Positions 20,784-29,423 of a stretch of 50,848 nt of DNA are shown here, piece by piece. The notes beneath the pieces are model-generated. The model was not told the DNA's origin. It saw only the letters and a list, made by a program, of their open reading frames with translations, and did not search any database. Numbering within the stretch: position 1 is the first letter of the stretch; each line of letters opens with the position of its first letter. The stretch comes from Lactiplantibacillus garii (GTDB lineage Bacteria; Bacillota; Bacilli; Lactobacillales; Lactobacillaceae). Location of the stretch: the NCBI RefSeq assembly GCF_003885105.1, contig NZ_QWZQ01000022.1, positions 1 to 50,848 of the forward strand, given 5' to 3'. A program made the translations under genes and the position numbers.

Positions 20784-20820
20784 CTAGTTTTTTAACGTGG
20801 GATGGTTACGAACCACGTAT
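20784..20820 (-). promoter_or_regulatory. preQ1-I riboswitch controlling queT translation
   Basis: The minus strand shows the compact class I fold. The P1 stem is ACGTGG/CCCACGT, the loop TTCGTAACCAT contains the preQ1-contacting cytosine region, and the A-rich tail TTAAAAAACTA can form the H-type pseudoknot. AGGAGG follows the tail at once, so ligand-stabilised pairing should hide the ribosome binding site. This indicates translational control, since no terminator lies between the aptamer and the ATG. Confidence 0.85.
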
Positions 20821-20842
20821 TCAAAATGCAAAAACGGTTTTC

Positions 20843-20871
20843 ATCGTAGCACGGCGGACACTTTGTCGCAA
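20843..20871 (-). promoter_or_regulatory. queT promoter
   Basis: Minus strand: -35 TTGCGA (20866-20871), a 17-nt spacer, and -10 TACGAT (20843-20848) with an extended TGC. The predicted start lies about 15-20 nt before the riboswitch aptamer. Confidence 0.7.
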
Positions 20872-20914
20872 GCGCTAATCGCCTTATTTTTAACGACGCA
20901 ACGGTTTGTTAGTT

Positions 20915-20959
20915 CAAAAAAGGACCCTCGTTAGTTACTATTACAACTAACGCAGGTCC
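20915..20959 (-). terminator. Terminator of mazF
   Basis: GGACCTGCGTTAGTT pairs with AACTAACGAGGGTCC on the minus strand (arms about 20945-20959 and 20922-20936, one mismatch) and six T residues follow. It separates mazF from the queT promoter. Confidence 0.85.
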
Positions 20960-21035
20960 CGCTAACTATTTACCCGACTCGGTCTTCGCACCGAAATGGA
21001 TCAATTATGTAAACAGACTAATCCCCATCAATCAT

Positions 21036-21428
21036 CTATGGTTGCAAGGTGCGTTGTGAATGCCGTTTGGTACGGTCGGCTAACCCAATGCTAATTTGCA
21101 AAGCGTTGTTGACCCGCCGCATCGTTTGGTCATCTAAATGCGTCACCCGGTCCTTTAAGCGTTGCTTATCAATCGTCCGAACTTGTTCTAATAACACTAC
21201 CGAATTTTTTTCAATTCCCGTATGGGCAGCGTTAATGTTCACGTGGGTCGGCATTTTTGCTTTTTGTACCTTTGCGGTAATCGCCGCAACAATGACGGTA
21301 GGACTATAATGATTCCCAACGTTATTTTGAACGATTAACACCGGACGCATGCCGCCCTGTTCAGATCCAACGACTGGTGATAGATCTGCATAAAAAATAT
21401 CACCACGCTTAATATCAGCTGCGGCCAT
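21036..21428 (-). CDS. mazF: MazF/PemK-family mRNA interferase (130 aa)
   Basis: Sequence-specific endoribonuclease toxin family, with the hallmark [19 protein letters not shown], then RPVLIVQNN and the ITAK strand. The start was moved to the ATG at 21428, which has GGGAG 8 nt upstream. The open frame begins ten codons earlier. In Bacillus the equivalent ndoA follows alr with an antitoxin gene between. Here no antitoxin-sized frame exists in the 277 nt up to alr, and mazF has its own promoter and terminator. The final ~20 residues are basic and probably flexible. Toxicity is inferred from the family. Confidence 0.9.
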   Translation of the reverse strand: MAAADIKRGDIFYADLSPVVGSEQGGMRPVLIVQNNVGNHYSPTVIVAAITAKVQKAKMPTHVNINAAHTGIEKNSVVLLEQVRTIDKQRLKDRVTHLDDQTMRRVNNALQISIGLADRTKRHSQRTLQP

Positions 21429-21509
21429 CGCCTCATCTCCCTTTGTGCTGACACCCATAGTTACACCTAGTACCCCATTGTACTTTAATTACGACTATTC
21501 TTGCTACTC

Positions 21510-21539
21510 ATAATAGCATGAATTCTTTACTTTTAGCAA
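21510..21539 (-). promoter_or_regulatory. mazF promoter
   Basis: Minus strand: -35 TTGCTA (21534-21539), an 18-nt spacer, and -10 TATTAT (21510-21515) with an extended TGC. It lies about 80 nt before the chosen mazF start and past the alr terminator, so mazF is transcribed on its own. Confidence 0.6.
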
Positions 21540-21615
21540 CCGTTTACTAATTTTGGCTAATCAACTAATTATTAGTCTAACCATTTACTACTGTCATTTT
21601 ATAGTGATTAACAAC

Positions 21616-21660
21616 GGAAAAACTACCACCCAGCCACGGTTTATGGCCAAGCAGTAGTTT
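21616..21660 (-). terminator. Terminator of alr
   Basis: Outer arms AAACTAC and GTAGTTT with inner GCCA/TGGC form an imperfect hairpin (about 21619-21660), followed on the minus strand by a T run. It lies 45 nt after the alr stop codon. Confidence 0.6.
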
Positions 21661-21705
21661 ATATTTAAACATTATTTTATTTTTAATGAAGTTAAAAATT
21701 ATTCG

Positions 21706-22833
21706 CTAATCAACGTAGACCCGGGGAACCCGGGGAGCGATGCCACACGCGATTTCGTAATGGATCGTTCCACAATAATCGGCAATATCTTGCAAACTAA
21801 TGGTCTGATCACCGTCCGTCCCGACTAAGGTGACCTTCGTCCCCACCGGAACTTCGTGTGGTAACCGGACCATCATTTGGTCCATGCAGACCCGGCCCAC
21901 GATTTCACAAACGTGACCATCCACTAACACGTGAAAGCCTTGCAAACGACGTTCATAACCGTCCGCGTAACCAATCGGAACCGTCCCGATCCACTCGTCT
22001 TTAGCCGCGGTATAGGTTGCACCGTAACTAATCGACTTGCCCTTCGCTAGTTTTTTAACGAACGAGAGCTGGGCCGTTAATGACAGTGCCGGTTGTAACG
22101 AGTAAGGCGCGCTCAGTTCACGGCCCGACGGATTCAATCCGTACAGGGCGACCCCGAAACGAACCACGTTGCCGTTACATGCTTGGTGCCATAAACTAGT
22201 TGCTGAGTTGGAAACGTGCACGTACTTCGGTAACTCGTCCACCGCTGCAATTAACTTTTTCCAATTATCCAGCTGGTGCGTGAAATAGGTGTCGTCAGCC
22301 TGGTCCGCGGTAGCAAAATGGGTAAAGATTCCTTCAAAATCAAACGCGGTTTGCGGTTCCCGTAACGTTGCGACCGCGGCAGCCAACTCGGTCGGCGTCT
22401 GAAACCCGATCCGGCCCATGCCGGTATCTAACGCTAAGTGGACGTGTAACGGGACCCGGACTTGGTTAGCCGCTAAAATGTGTTTAGCCGTTTGTAACCA
22501 GTCAAGCGACCCGACCGCCACCGAAATATCCTTTTCGGCAATTAACGGTGCGTATTCGGGCTCGGTGATTCCTAACACCAGAATTGGTTCGGTGATTCCC
22601 GCCGCCCTCAACGCCAGTGCCTCGTCCAAAATTGCGACACAAAAGCCGGTGGCACCAGCTTGTTTAGCCGCCTGTGCAACCTGAATAATGCCGTGTCCGT
22701 ATCCGTTGGCCTTGACCACGGCCCAGAGTTCGGTCAGCGGATCCTTACGATCCATTTCCGTTTTAATGTTATTTTTAATTGCCTGCAAGTCGACTGTGAC
22801 TTGTGTGTGGCGGTGTTCCCCAATTACAACCAT
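21706..22833 (-). CDS. alr: Alanine racemase (375 aa)
   Basis: PLP enzyme supplying D-alanine for peptidoglycan and teichoic acids. The PLP lysine lies in [10 protein letters not shown] (Lys41) and the second catalytic residue in ISYGATYTA (Tyr near 268). The 375-residue length equals that of related lactobacillar enzymes. I chose the ATG at 22833, where TGATG overlaps the acpS stop by one base with GAAAGAGG upstream. The open frame otherwise extends 23 codons into acpS. The acpS-alr pair is translationally coupled, the common Firmicutes arrangement. Confidence 0.96.
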   Translation of the reverse strand: MVVIGEHRHTQVTVDLQAIKNNIKTEMDRKDPLTELWAVVKANGYGHGIIQVAQAAKQAGATGFCVAILDEALALRAAGITEPILVLGITEPEYAPLIAEKDISVAVGSLDWLQTAKHILAANQVRVPLHVHLALDTGMGRIGFQTPTELAAAVATLREPQTAFDFEGIFTHFATADQADDTYFTHQLDNWKKLIAAVDELPKYVHVSNSATSLWHQACNGNVVRFGVALYGLNPSGRELSAPYSLQPALSLTAQLSFVKKLAKGKSISYGATYTAAKDEWIGTVPIGYADGYERRLQGFHVLVDGHVCEIVGRVCMDQMMVRLPHEVPVGTKVTLVGTDGDQTISLQDIADYCGTIHYEIACGIAPRVPRVYVD

Positions 22834-23195
22834 CACATTTTGCCTCTTTCCAATATAACTTGTGTCATTACGAGTTGATCCGTATGCGAAATGGAAATCC
22901 ACGCCGGACCGTCAAACGGGTGGCGGGTAATTTCCGGTTTTCCCGCCGCGTTATCTAAAATTTCAATATCTTGAAAGCCAACCGCAGCGCCGATGCCAGT
23001 TCCAAAGGCCTTACTATAAGATTCCTTAGCGGAGAAGCGGCCGGCTAAAAATTCGACTTGGCGTTTTTTACCATAACGCGTAAAGACGGCCAATTCGGCC
23101 GGTGTCAAAACCTTTTCTGCGAGCTTTAACCCGGCTGCCATAATTTGTTGAATCCGGTTCAGTTCCGTCACGTCAATTCCGGTTCCGTAGATCAT
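22833..23195 (-). CDS. acpS: Holo-[acyl-carrier-protein] synthase (120 aa)
   Basis: Transfers 4'-phosphopantetheine from CoA to acyl carrier protein. It starts [15 protein letters not shown] with the metal-binding Asp8 and has [14 protein letters not shown] for the second metal/CoA site. The length is typical. The chosen ATG at 23195 has AAAGGCGG upstream. The frame extends 16 codons further without homology. It overlaps alr by one base, so both proteins are probably made from one message. Confidence 0.94.
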   Translation of the reverse strand: MIYGTGIDVTELNRIQQIMAAGLKLAEKVLTPAELAVFTRYGKKRQVEFLAGRFSAKESYSKAFGTGIGAAVGFQDIEILDNAAGKPEITRHPFDGPAWISISHTDQLVMTQVILERGKM

Positions 23196-23356
23196 TTTCC
23201 GCTGCCGCCTTTCAAGACTAATTATCACGTTTGATGTTTCCAATTTACCACAGCTACGGGAACGATAAAAGGTTAAACAGCACGCAATCTTTTCACGCTG
23301 ACGTGAAGGTTCTTTTGCATTAACTGATTTGGTATCATTCTACCATTGTGACCAAA

Positions 23357-23386
23357 CAAAAAAGCCGAGCAAACGCTCGACTTTTT
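23357..23386 (-). terminator. Terminator of cshA
   Basis: GTCGAGC and GCTCGGC form a short stem with a 4-nt loop, extended by A and T tracts, and a T run follows on the minus strand. It ends about 50 nt past the cshA stop codon. Confidence 0.85.
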
Positions 23387-23433
23387 AAAACGAATCCGTC
23401 TTTAACGACGTTAATTTGTCATGTTACTTAAAC

Positions 23434-25014
23434 TTAATCGTTCGTCCGAATGGTGTAGCTCCGCTTGCTGCTTTGCTTACGCCCTTCATCATGATTACGG
23501 TTATTACTCCGGTTGTCGTCACGTGAACGACCCTTGTAGCCGCCGCTCTTACGGTCGCCACGACCACCGCGGTCACGATCGCGATTACGACCGTTGTGTG
23601 AATAACCGCCACGGTTCCCACCGCGGCCGTTGCTATTCCGGTTACGGTTACCACGGTAACCACCCCGACGGTTGTTACCGCCACCCTTATGGCGTGGTAA
23701 TGGCCGTTCCGGCGTAATCTTAACGGGTACCGCCGTTGCGTCATCCTTAGTTAATTCGTTTAATAACGCCGCAACTAAGTCGGTCGCATCGTATTTCTGT
23801 AATAACTCACTAGCTTGGTCGGCAAACTTATCCGTCGACGTTTTAGCAACCAACGTATCAACGTCAGCTTCCGCAGCGGCTAATTGACCGGCAAAAGCTT
23901 CGGCTTCAGTTGGTGGCTTCAATGGTAACATCCGCTTCTTGGTCAACTTTTCAATGACCCGCAAATATTCCATTTCGTTTGGTGTCACGAAGGTCAATGA
24001 AACCCCTTTGTGCCCCGCACGACCCGTCCGGCCGATCCGGTGAACATAACTATCCGGATCTTGAGGAATATCGTAGTTGTAAACGTGGGTCACACCAGAA
24101 ACGTCAAGTCCCCGGGCAGCCACGTCGGTTGCAACCAAGATATCCAACTTACCGGCCTTGAATTGACGCATAATTTGCGTCCGTCGTTGTTGACTTAAAT
24201 CACCGTGGATTCCAGCAGCGTTGTAACCACGCGCTTCCAACCCCTTTGATAATTCATCAACCCGGCGTTTCGTCCGACCAAACACGATGGTGAGTTCAGG
24301 GGACTGAACATCAAACAAGCGCGTCATAATATCGAACTTTTCGTATTCCTTGGCCTTAACGTAGTATTGATCAACCGTATCAGCGGTCATTTCTTTTGAT
24401 TTAATTTTAACGTGGTGCGGTTCCTTCATGAACTGAACCCCGATGCGCTTGATTTCAGGCGGCATCGTTGCGGAGAACAGCATCGTTTGGCGTTCGTCCG
24501 GCACCTGTTTGATAATGGATTCGATGTCTTCTAAGAATCCCATGTTCAACATTTCGTCCGCTTCGTCCAAGACGAGCATCTTCACGTGGTCCAACTTAAC
24601 GGTACCACGCCGGATGTGGTCTAATAAACGGCCCGGCGTCCCAACAATTACTTGGGGATGTTGTTTCAGATTTCTGATTTGACGGCGAATGTCAGCACCA
24701 CCGTAAACGACTTGGACTTTTGCCCGTTCGTCTTTACCCAAACGGAAGATTTCTTCTTGAGTTTGGATTGCTAATTCACGCGTTGGTGAAATAACTAAGG
24801 CTTGGATATTATGGTTGTCAAAATCCAAGCGTTGTAGGATTGGTAACGCAAACGCAGCGGTTTTACCCGTACCGGTTTGAGCTTGACCAATCACGTCTTT
24901 ACCTTCAAGCACCATTGGAATGGTTTCTGCTTGAATTGGAGTGGCTTCTTCGTAGCCTGCTCGGTTAACTGCTTTAAGTAGGCTATCGGTTAAGCCTAGT
25001 TCTGTAAACTTCAA
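23434..25014 (-). CDS. cshA: DEAD-box RNA helicase CshA (526 aa)
   Basis: ATP-dependent RNA helicase used in mRNA decay, ribosome assembly and cold adaptation. The motifs run in order: the Q-motif region with ATPIQAETIPMVL, AQTGTGKT, PTRELA, DEAD (VLDEADEMLNMGF), SAT and HRIGRTGRAG. The last ~90 residues are an Arg/Gly/Asn-rich tail (GGGNNRRGGYRGNRNRN and similar), a likely RNA-binding disordered segment. The start is TTG at 25014, supported by AGGAGG 8 nt upstream and by family alignment. It has its own promoter and an untranslated leader of about 110 nt. Confidence 0.95.
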   Translation of the reverse strand: MKFTELGLTDSLLKAVNRAGYEEATPIQAETIPMVLEGKDVIGQAQTGTGKTAAFALPILQRLDFDNHNIQALVISPTRELAIQTQEEIFRLGKDERAKVQVVYGGADIRRQIRNLKQHPQVIVGTPGRLLDHIRRGTVKLDHVKMLVLDEADEMLNMGFLEDIESIIKQVPDERQTMLFSATMPPEIKRIGVQFMKEPHHVKIKSKEMTADTVDQYYVKAKEYEKFDIMTRLFDVQSPELTIVFGRTKRRVDELSKGLEARGYNAAGIHGDLSQQRRTQIMRQFKAGKLDILVATDVAARGLDVSGVTHVYNYDIPQDPDSYVHRIGRTGRAGHKGVSLTFVTPNEMEYLRVIEKLTKKRMLPLKPPTEAEAFAGQLAAAEADVDTLVAKTSTDKFADQASELLQKYDATDLVAALLNELTKDDATAVPVKITPERPLPRHKGGGNNRRGGYRGNRNRNSNGRGGNRGGYSHNGRNRDRDRGGRGDRKSGGYKGRSRDDNRSNNRNHDEGRKQSSKRSYTIRTND

Positions 25015-25132
25015 ATATGTTTCCTCCTAAGGATGACACCATGGGATTACTGATAGCTAGGAAAAAATCCGTTCCCCGTAAGGCGCTGTCATGTAAGCCA
25101 ACGGTCTGACTTTCAAATGGTACAACTGAATT

Positions 25133-25161
25133 ATCATACACCGGTTACCCTAAATAAGCAA
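25133..25161 (-). promoter_or_regulatory. cshA promoter
   Basis: Minus strand: -35 TTGCTT (25156-25161), a 17-nt spacer and -10 TATGAT (25133-25138). The -35 box directly abuts the foot of the large hairpin at 25162-25248. The ~110-nt leader between this promoter and the TTG start could host cold-responsive control, but I see no specific element. Confidence 0.7.
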
Positions 25162-25248
25162 GAAAGACCCCTAGCACGAACGGGCCTGAAACGGTTGAGC
25201 TAATTTTTGTTAGCGTCACCATTACCTCCCCGTCGCGAGGAGTCTCTC
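25162..25248 (-). ncRNA. Long three-tier hairpin between murF and cshA
   Basis: Read on the minus strand, about 87 nt fold into one long rod. P1 is GAGAGACTCC (25239-25248) with GGGGTCTTTC (25162-25171). P2 is CGCGACGGG with CCCGTTCGTG (one bulge). P3 is AATGGT with ACCGTT, and a terminal stem is GCTAA/TTAGC with an A-rich loop, with small internal loops between tiers. It starts 18 nt after the murF stop codon and could act as its terminator, although the T run is interrupted. The length and internal loops suggest a separate RNA role. I recognise no known class. Confidence 0.5.
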
Positions 25249-25266
25249 ATGATAAAATTTCAAATT

Positions 25267-26655
25267 TTATTTTTCATCAACGGTTTCCAGAGCCGTTAAA
25301 ACGTTCTCAAGGTGAATCCCATGACTCCCCTTTAACAGGACCTGGTCATCCGCCTGGACTTCGGTCTGTAAGTCCGCAATTAACTGAGCCTGTTCATCAG
25401 TTGGGTAATAGTGCACGGCTCCGGCCGGATACTTAGACGCCAGCGCGGTGGCTAACGCCCGCATGTGCTCGCCGTTCAAATAAACACTCGGAATGGTGTC
25501 CGGATTTAACTCACCCGCTAAGCTAACGTGCAGCGCATCCGACTGTTCACCTAATTCCAACATATCACCCAATACGGCAATCCGTTTACCCTTAGCCGGT
25601 ACCGCGGCAAAGGCTGCCAAAACTCGCCGGGCCGCGGTGGGGTTCGAATTATAAACGTCGCTTAAAATGGCTTCACCCTTACTACCAGTAAGCCATTCCG
25701 TCCGGTTTTCGGTCGGAACGAAGCTTGCCAAAGCCTGTTTGGCCGCGGCTGGTCGGATGTGGAACGTATCGGCTACGAGTAACGCGGCCAACGCGTTGTT
25801 AACGTTGTACGCCCCCATCATTGGAATCGTGTACGTGTCGTCGGGCCACAAACTGGCCTTGAACGCCGTTTGCGAACGACTCGTCGTGACATCACTTCCA
25901 GCTAAGGTGTTGGTTGCTTCCAGGCCAAACGTCCGTTGGTGCTGCGTGACTTCTTTAGCTCGTTCCTGCAGGAGGGGTTCGTCGCCGTTAAAAATGAAGG
26001 TTCCGTCAGCCTTTAAGCCGTGGACGATTTCCATTTTGGCATCCGCGATTTTATCCCGGGTCCCAAAGAACTCAATGTGGGCTTCACCAATCATGGTAAT
26101 GACCGCCACGTCGGGTTGTACTAACCGACTGAGAAAGTCCAGTTCGCCGAAGTGGTCCATGCCCATTTCGACGACCACGACTTCCGTATTAGGTTCCATA
26201 CTTAGTAAAGTAATCGGAACCCCAATTTGATTATTAAAGTTAGCGTGCGTTTTCGTGACGTTAAACTGCGTACTTAAAGCACTAGCAATCATGTCCTTAG
26301 TCGTTGTCTTTCCGTTACTCCCGGTAACGGCCACGACCTTAGGGTTAATTTTTTGTAAATAGTATTGACCAAGTTGTTGTAACGCACTCAGGGTATCCGC
26401 CACCATAATAACGGGTAACTCACTCGGGGCACTGTCGGCGTGGTCGCTGGCCCAAAGGGTGGCAACGGCGCCGTGATCGATGGCACTTTGAATAAATTGG
26501 TGCCCGTCGTTTTCGCCAACGAGCGGAATAAATAGGTCACCCGCTTGTAGGCGCCGGCTATCAAAGGACACTCCCGTTACGTTAACATCGGGCCAAGCTT
26601 GTTCAGCGTTGACGGCTTGAACGGCCTTGGCAATTTCGGTAACTTGCATCTTCAT
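25267..26655 (-). CDS. murF: UDP-MurNAc-tripeptide--D-alanyl-D-Ala/D-Lac ligase MurF (462 aa)
   Basis: Adds the terminal dipeptide or depsipeptide to the UDP-MurNAc-tripeptide in the cytosol. The Mur ligase P-loop TGSNGKTTTK lies at 111-120, and the central and C-terminal ligase domains are complete (EMGMDHFGEL, VYNSNPTA). The start was set to ATG 26655 with GGAGAG 10 nt upstream. The open frame begins 15 codons earlier. Lactobacilli of this type usually use D-lactate-ended precursors, but that choice rests on Ddl and is not visible here. Its promoter sits beside a dispersed repeat element. Confidence 0.95.
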   Translation of the reverse strand: MKMQVTEIAKAVQAVNAEQAWPDVNVTGVSFDSRRLQAGDLFIPLVGENDGHQFIQSAIDHGAVATLWASDHADSAPSELPVIMVADTLSALQQLGQYYLQKINPKVVAVTGSNGKTTTKDMIASALSTQFNVTKTHANFNNQIGVPITLLSMEPNTEVVVVEMGMDHFGELDFLSRLVQPDVAVITMIGEAHIEFFGTRDKIADAKMEIVHGLKADGTFIFNGDEPLLQERAKEVTQHQRTFGLEATNTLAGSDVTTSRSQTAFKASLWPDDTYTIPMMGAYNVNNALAALLVADTFHIRPAAAKQALASFVPTENRTEWLTGSKGEAILSDVYNSNPTAARRVLAAFAAVPAKGKRIAVLGDMLELGEQSDALHVSLAGELNPDTIPSVYLNGEHMRALATALASKYPAGAVHYYPTDEQAQLIADLQTEVQADDQVLLKGSHGIHLENVLTALETVDEK

Positions 26656-26762
26656 ATAAATTAAACTCTCCATTCGTGGTTCCCGTAACGGGTAACCCAA
26701 TTTTGACTAAGGTTCCACTTTCTCGAATCGTAGCAACTAAAGATCTAGCTACGCGCATAAAA

Positions 26763-26768
26763 ATTATA
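26763..26768 (-). promoter_or_regulatory. murF promoter -10 element
   Basis: TATAAT (minus strand) preceded by an extended TGG, about 110 nt before the chosen murF start. The corresponding -35 position falls inside the end of the repeat at 26783-26901, where the sequence CTCACA gives only a weak match. The 342-nt gap between murF and the next gene upstream holds this promoter, the repeat and a terminator. Confidence 0.6.
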
Positions 26769-26782
26769 CCACTTTAGGGACC

Positions 26783-26901
26783 AGAGTGTGAGGTTCTGCC
26801 GGGTTGCGTGTGAGCATTGCCTAGTCAGCGGTGAAATGCGGGCCTGGCAGTTTGCCGCTGACGTAGCAAGCACAGCACGCAGCTTGACCTGAGCACGTTT
26901 C
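26783..26901 (-). repeat. Dispersed intergenic repeat, copy A (119 bp)
   Basis: On the minus strand it starts GAAACGTGCTCAGGTC, has GCTACG 34 nt later, contains the inverted pair GTCAGCGG/CCGCTGAC, and ends GAACCTCACACTCT. A second copy of almost equal length, with the same two ends, internal spacing and central stem but a diverged interior, lies at 46513-46633. An open frame of 67 codons running through this element is not considered a gene. Confidence 0.75.
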
Positions 26902-26904
26902 AAA

Positions 26905-26943
26905 CCAAAACAAGCAACTACCCCACCCAGGAGTAATTGCTTG
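26905..26943 (-). terminator. Terminator of the unknown gene at 26998
   Basis: CAAGCAATTAC pairs with GTAGTTGCTTG (arms 26933-26943 and 26911-26921, one wobble) and four T residues follow on the minus strand. Confidence 0.82.
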
Positions 26944-26997
26944 TTCAACGTTACTGTTCACCAACTAGTGGCTTTTTCATGTGCAAGTTACCAATTA

Positions 26998-27777
26998 TTA
27001 TAAATGGTCCTCAAAAGCGGCTTGATCGTGGACTTGCAGCCCCCATTTACCCGAAACCAAATTAAACTCAAGGGTAGCAACGTTATGCGTCCGACGGTTT
27101 TCTTCACTTCGATCCGGATCAAACACTTCAATGTCGTCGTTTGCCATTTCGGTGTGAACTGGGACTAACAGTTGCCGTTGGCGAACCATCGATTGATCAA
27201 AATAGATGAACAATCCATCCGGCATTAATTTCACCAATTGTTTCAAAATATCTTCCGGCACCCGCGGAACGCTTAGCGACCGCATAAACATCCGCCGTCC
27301 CCGGTACGCGGCCAAAGTGTGGCGGATAATGGCCGCACTGAGTACGTGACTAAAAGCTGAAATGTAGTAAAAGTACAACTTGATGCCACCATTACGCTGT
27401 TCAAGAAAGACGTAGTGGTTACGCAATTTATAATTAAAAGGTGACCGGATGGGCCGGTCCATGTGACCCAGGTACAATAGTTCCGCAATTTCCGTCGCGG
27501 TCAAGAAGTCCAGGTCGCCCACTTCGTCATAATCCAACCACTTAACGGGGAGCGAATGTGTTTGTAACAGATACCGTCGAATCTCATTTTCATCGTTGAT
27601 GACGTTTAATCCAGTATGGGCGTTAACGGCGTGTTCGTCATCGTCAACCCCGACCAGCGAAACAATGTTCGCCGGTAAACGTTTGATACCATGTACGAAG
27701 TCACTCTGATCAATTCCATAGGCAAAGACTAAATTATCAAGTTTTTCTAAATTGGCGTAAATATATCTGCGTTGCAA
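26998..27777 (-). CDS. Conserved hypothetical protein, function unknown (259 aa)
   Basis: I do not recognise a family. The protein looks soluble, with no signal peptide or membrane segment, and has a mixed alpha/beta pattern. Notable stretches are FVHGIKRLPANIVSLVGVDD near the N-terminus, an aromatic-rich middle (KLRNHYVFLEQ and KLYFYYISAFSH), and an acidic, charged region near the end (NDDIEVFDPDRSEEN). I placed the start at TTG 27777, with GAAAGAG 8 nt upstream. The GTG three codons earlier abuts that site. It stands alone between lemA-htpX and murF with its own terminator. Confidence 0.75.
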   Translation of the reverse strand: MQRRYIYANLEKLDNLVFAYGIDQSDFVHGIKRLPANIVSLVGVDDDEHAVNAHTGLNVINDENEIRRYLLQTHSLPVKWLDYDEVGDLDFLTATEIAELLYLGHMDRPIRSPFNYKLRNHYVFLEQRNGGIKLYFYYISAFSHVLSAAIIRHTLAAYRGRRMFMRSLSVPRVPEDILKQLVKLMPDGLFIYFDQSMVRQRQLLVPVHTEMANDDIEVFDPDRSEENRRTHNVATLEFNLVSGKWGLQVHDQAAFEDHL

Positions 27778-27846
27778 CCGTCTCACTCTTTCAACTGTCT
27801 ATTTAGTCCTATTATAATCCGTTATCAAAATAACCGCAGTCTTTTA

Positions 27847-28746
27847 TTACATCTTTTTTAAACGGGCGATGCGGTCGGCCATTGGCGGATGCGTGTCAAA
27901 CAGGTGCGCCCACGATTTTTTAGCTTTAAACGGATCAGAAATGTAAAGGGCCGCACTGCTGGGGTCCGCTTGCTGCATCGGCTGACTATCATCAATTTTC
28001 TCTAAAGCGTTGATCAAGCCCACCGGGTTGCGGGTTAATTCTACACTACCCGCGTCAGCTAAATATTCCCGGTTACGGGACAGCGCCAGCTGAACTAGGC
28101 TGGCCGCGAGCGGTGCCAGAATTATGACCACGACCGCCAAGATCATTAACAGCGCTTGCGCCCCGTTACCATCCCGGTCATCGTCACGCCGGCGCCGACC
28201 GCCACCCCACCAAAAGGCGTTCATTCCCCAGTTCACTAGCAAGCTGATTGCAGCGGTGAGGGCTAAGGCAATGGTTTGTAACCGAATATCATAATTACGG
28301 ACGTGGGTCATTTCGTGCCCAATCACGCCCTCCATTTCTTCGCGGTTCAAACGGGCTTGAATTCCCGTCGTCACCGCAACGGCAGCGTGTTGCGGGTTGT
28401 TGCCAGTGGCAAACGCGTTGGGACTGTCATCATCGATAATAAAGACCCGCGGCATCGGGACCTTTGCTACCAGTGCCATGTCTTCGACGGTGTGCCAAAG
28501 TTCCGGGTCGTCATCCGCACCGTGTAACTCGCGGGCGTGGTTCATCCCCATGACAACGTCGGTCGACTGGCCAATCATAATGGCCATGTACACCGCCGCA
28601 ACGATAATTGCCATCAACAGTCCGGCAACCGTATTATCAAAAAAAACGTACCCGACGGCCATCCCAATCACGGCCACTAAAACAACAAAAGCGGCCATCA
28701 CGTAAAACGTGTGCCGCTTGTTGCGGGCAATTTGCTCAAATAACAT
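27847..28746 (-). CDS. htpX: Membrane zinc metalloprotease HtpX (299 aa)
   Basis: M48-family protease for membrane protein quality control, functionally overlapping FtsH. It has N-terminal membrane segments (about 14-35 and 39-60), the zinc-binding HEMTH at 144-148 with a downstream Glu ligand in the [12 protein letters not shown] region, and two further hydrophobic stretches (about 155-175 and 196-215). A basic/acidic patch ([15 protein letters not shown]) lies between these last two. It begins 11 nt after lemA and the two form a conserved lemA-htpX operon. ATG start with AGAGG upstream. Confidence 0.95.
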   Translation of the reverse strand: MLFEQIARNKRHTFYVMAAFVVLVAVIGMAVGYVFFDNTVAGLLMAIIVAAVYMAIMIGQSTDVVMGMNHARELHGADDDPELWHTVEDMALVAKVPMPRVFIIDDDSPNAFATGNNPQHAAVAVTTGIQARLNREEMEGVIGHEMTHVRNYDIRLQTIALALTAAISLLVNWGMNAFWWGGGRRRRDDDRDGNGAQALLMILAVVVIILAPLAASLVQLALSRNREYLADAGSVELTRNPVGLINALEKIDDSQPMQQADPSSAALYISDPFKAKKSWAHLFDTHPPMADRIARLKKM

Positions 28747-28757
28747 GGGCGTAACCT

Positions 28758-29318
28758 CTAATCTTCAAAAGAAACTTTCGGTGCTTTCTTTTCCGCCTCC
28801 GGTACGGTTAGGAATTCGACCTTTTGGAAATGGTGAATTCCCGCAACCAGGTTAGACGGAAATTGTTGTAATTTCATGTTATAGCTGGCCGCACTAGAGT
28901 TGAACAATTGCCGTGAATAAGCAATCTTATTTTCCGTGTTCGTTAACTCTTCCATCAGCTTACCAAATTCCTGGTTAGCTTTTAAATCCGGATAGTTTTC
29001 GGCCAAAGCAAAGATACTCTTTAACGAATTCGTTAACTGATCCGAAACGGCCATCGCTTGTTGGTGATCACCACTCGGAACTTGGGTCAACTGGTTCCGT
29101 AAGGTCACCACTTGCTCTAACGTACTCTTTTCGTGCTTTGCGTAGCCCTTAACGGTATTGACCAAGTTAGGGATCAGATCCGTACGCCGCTTGAGTTGAA
29201 CGTCAATTTGACTCCACGCTTCCTGGGTGTACATCCGGGACTTGACCAAACCGTTATAAATTACAACGTAAATCGCAATTAGGACTAAGATGACAGCAAT
29301 AATAACTAAACCTACCAT
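28758..29318 (-). CDS. lemA: LemA family protein (186 aa)
   Basis: A single N-terminal membrane segment (residues 2-22, ending [13 protein letters not shown]) is followed by an elongated helical domain with the family signature [23 protein letters not shown] (first part cited). The biochemical role of LemA is not settled, but it is regularly co-encoded with HtpX. The start may be ATG 29318 or the adjacent TTG 29321. Both lie within reach of GAGGAGG and I chose ATG. First gene of the lemA-htpX operon. Confidence 0.92.
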   Translation of the reverse strand: MVGLVIIAVILVLIAIYVVIYNGLVKSRMYTQEAWSQIDVQLKRRTDLIPNLVNTVKGYAKHEKSTLEQVVTLRNQLTQVPSGDHQQAMAVSDQLTNSLKSIFALAENYPDLKANQEFGKLMEELTNTENKIAYSRQLFNSSAASYNMKLQQFPSNLVAGIHHFQKVEFLTVPEAEKKAPKVSFED

Positions 29319-29423
29319 CAAGTGAGACCTCCTCTGATAATTTCTATTGGCATCCTTGCCAATTACTTACATTGTACCCTGAATTGGGGCGTGAAAACAC
29401 CGTTCCCCGTAAATGTAACAATG

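Noticed and set aside
25015-25132. Cold-shock or other riboswitch in the cshA untranslated leader
   Set aside because: The ~110-nt leader has no conserved cold box or known aptamer that I can recognise; only its length is suggestive.
26745-26948. Open frame of 67 codons between murF and the unknown gene
   Set aside because: It runs through a terminator hairpin and the dispersed repeat, and has no ribosome binding site or recognisable protein features.
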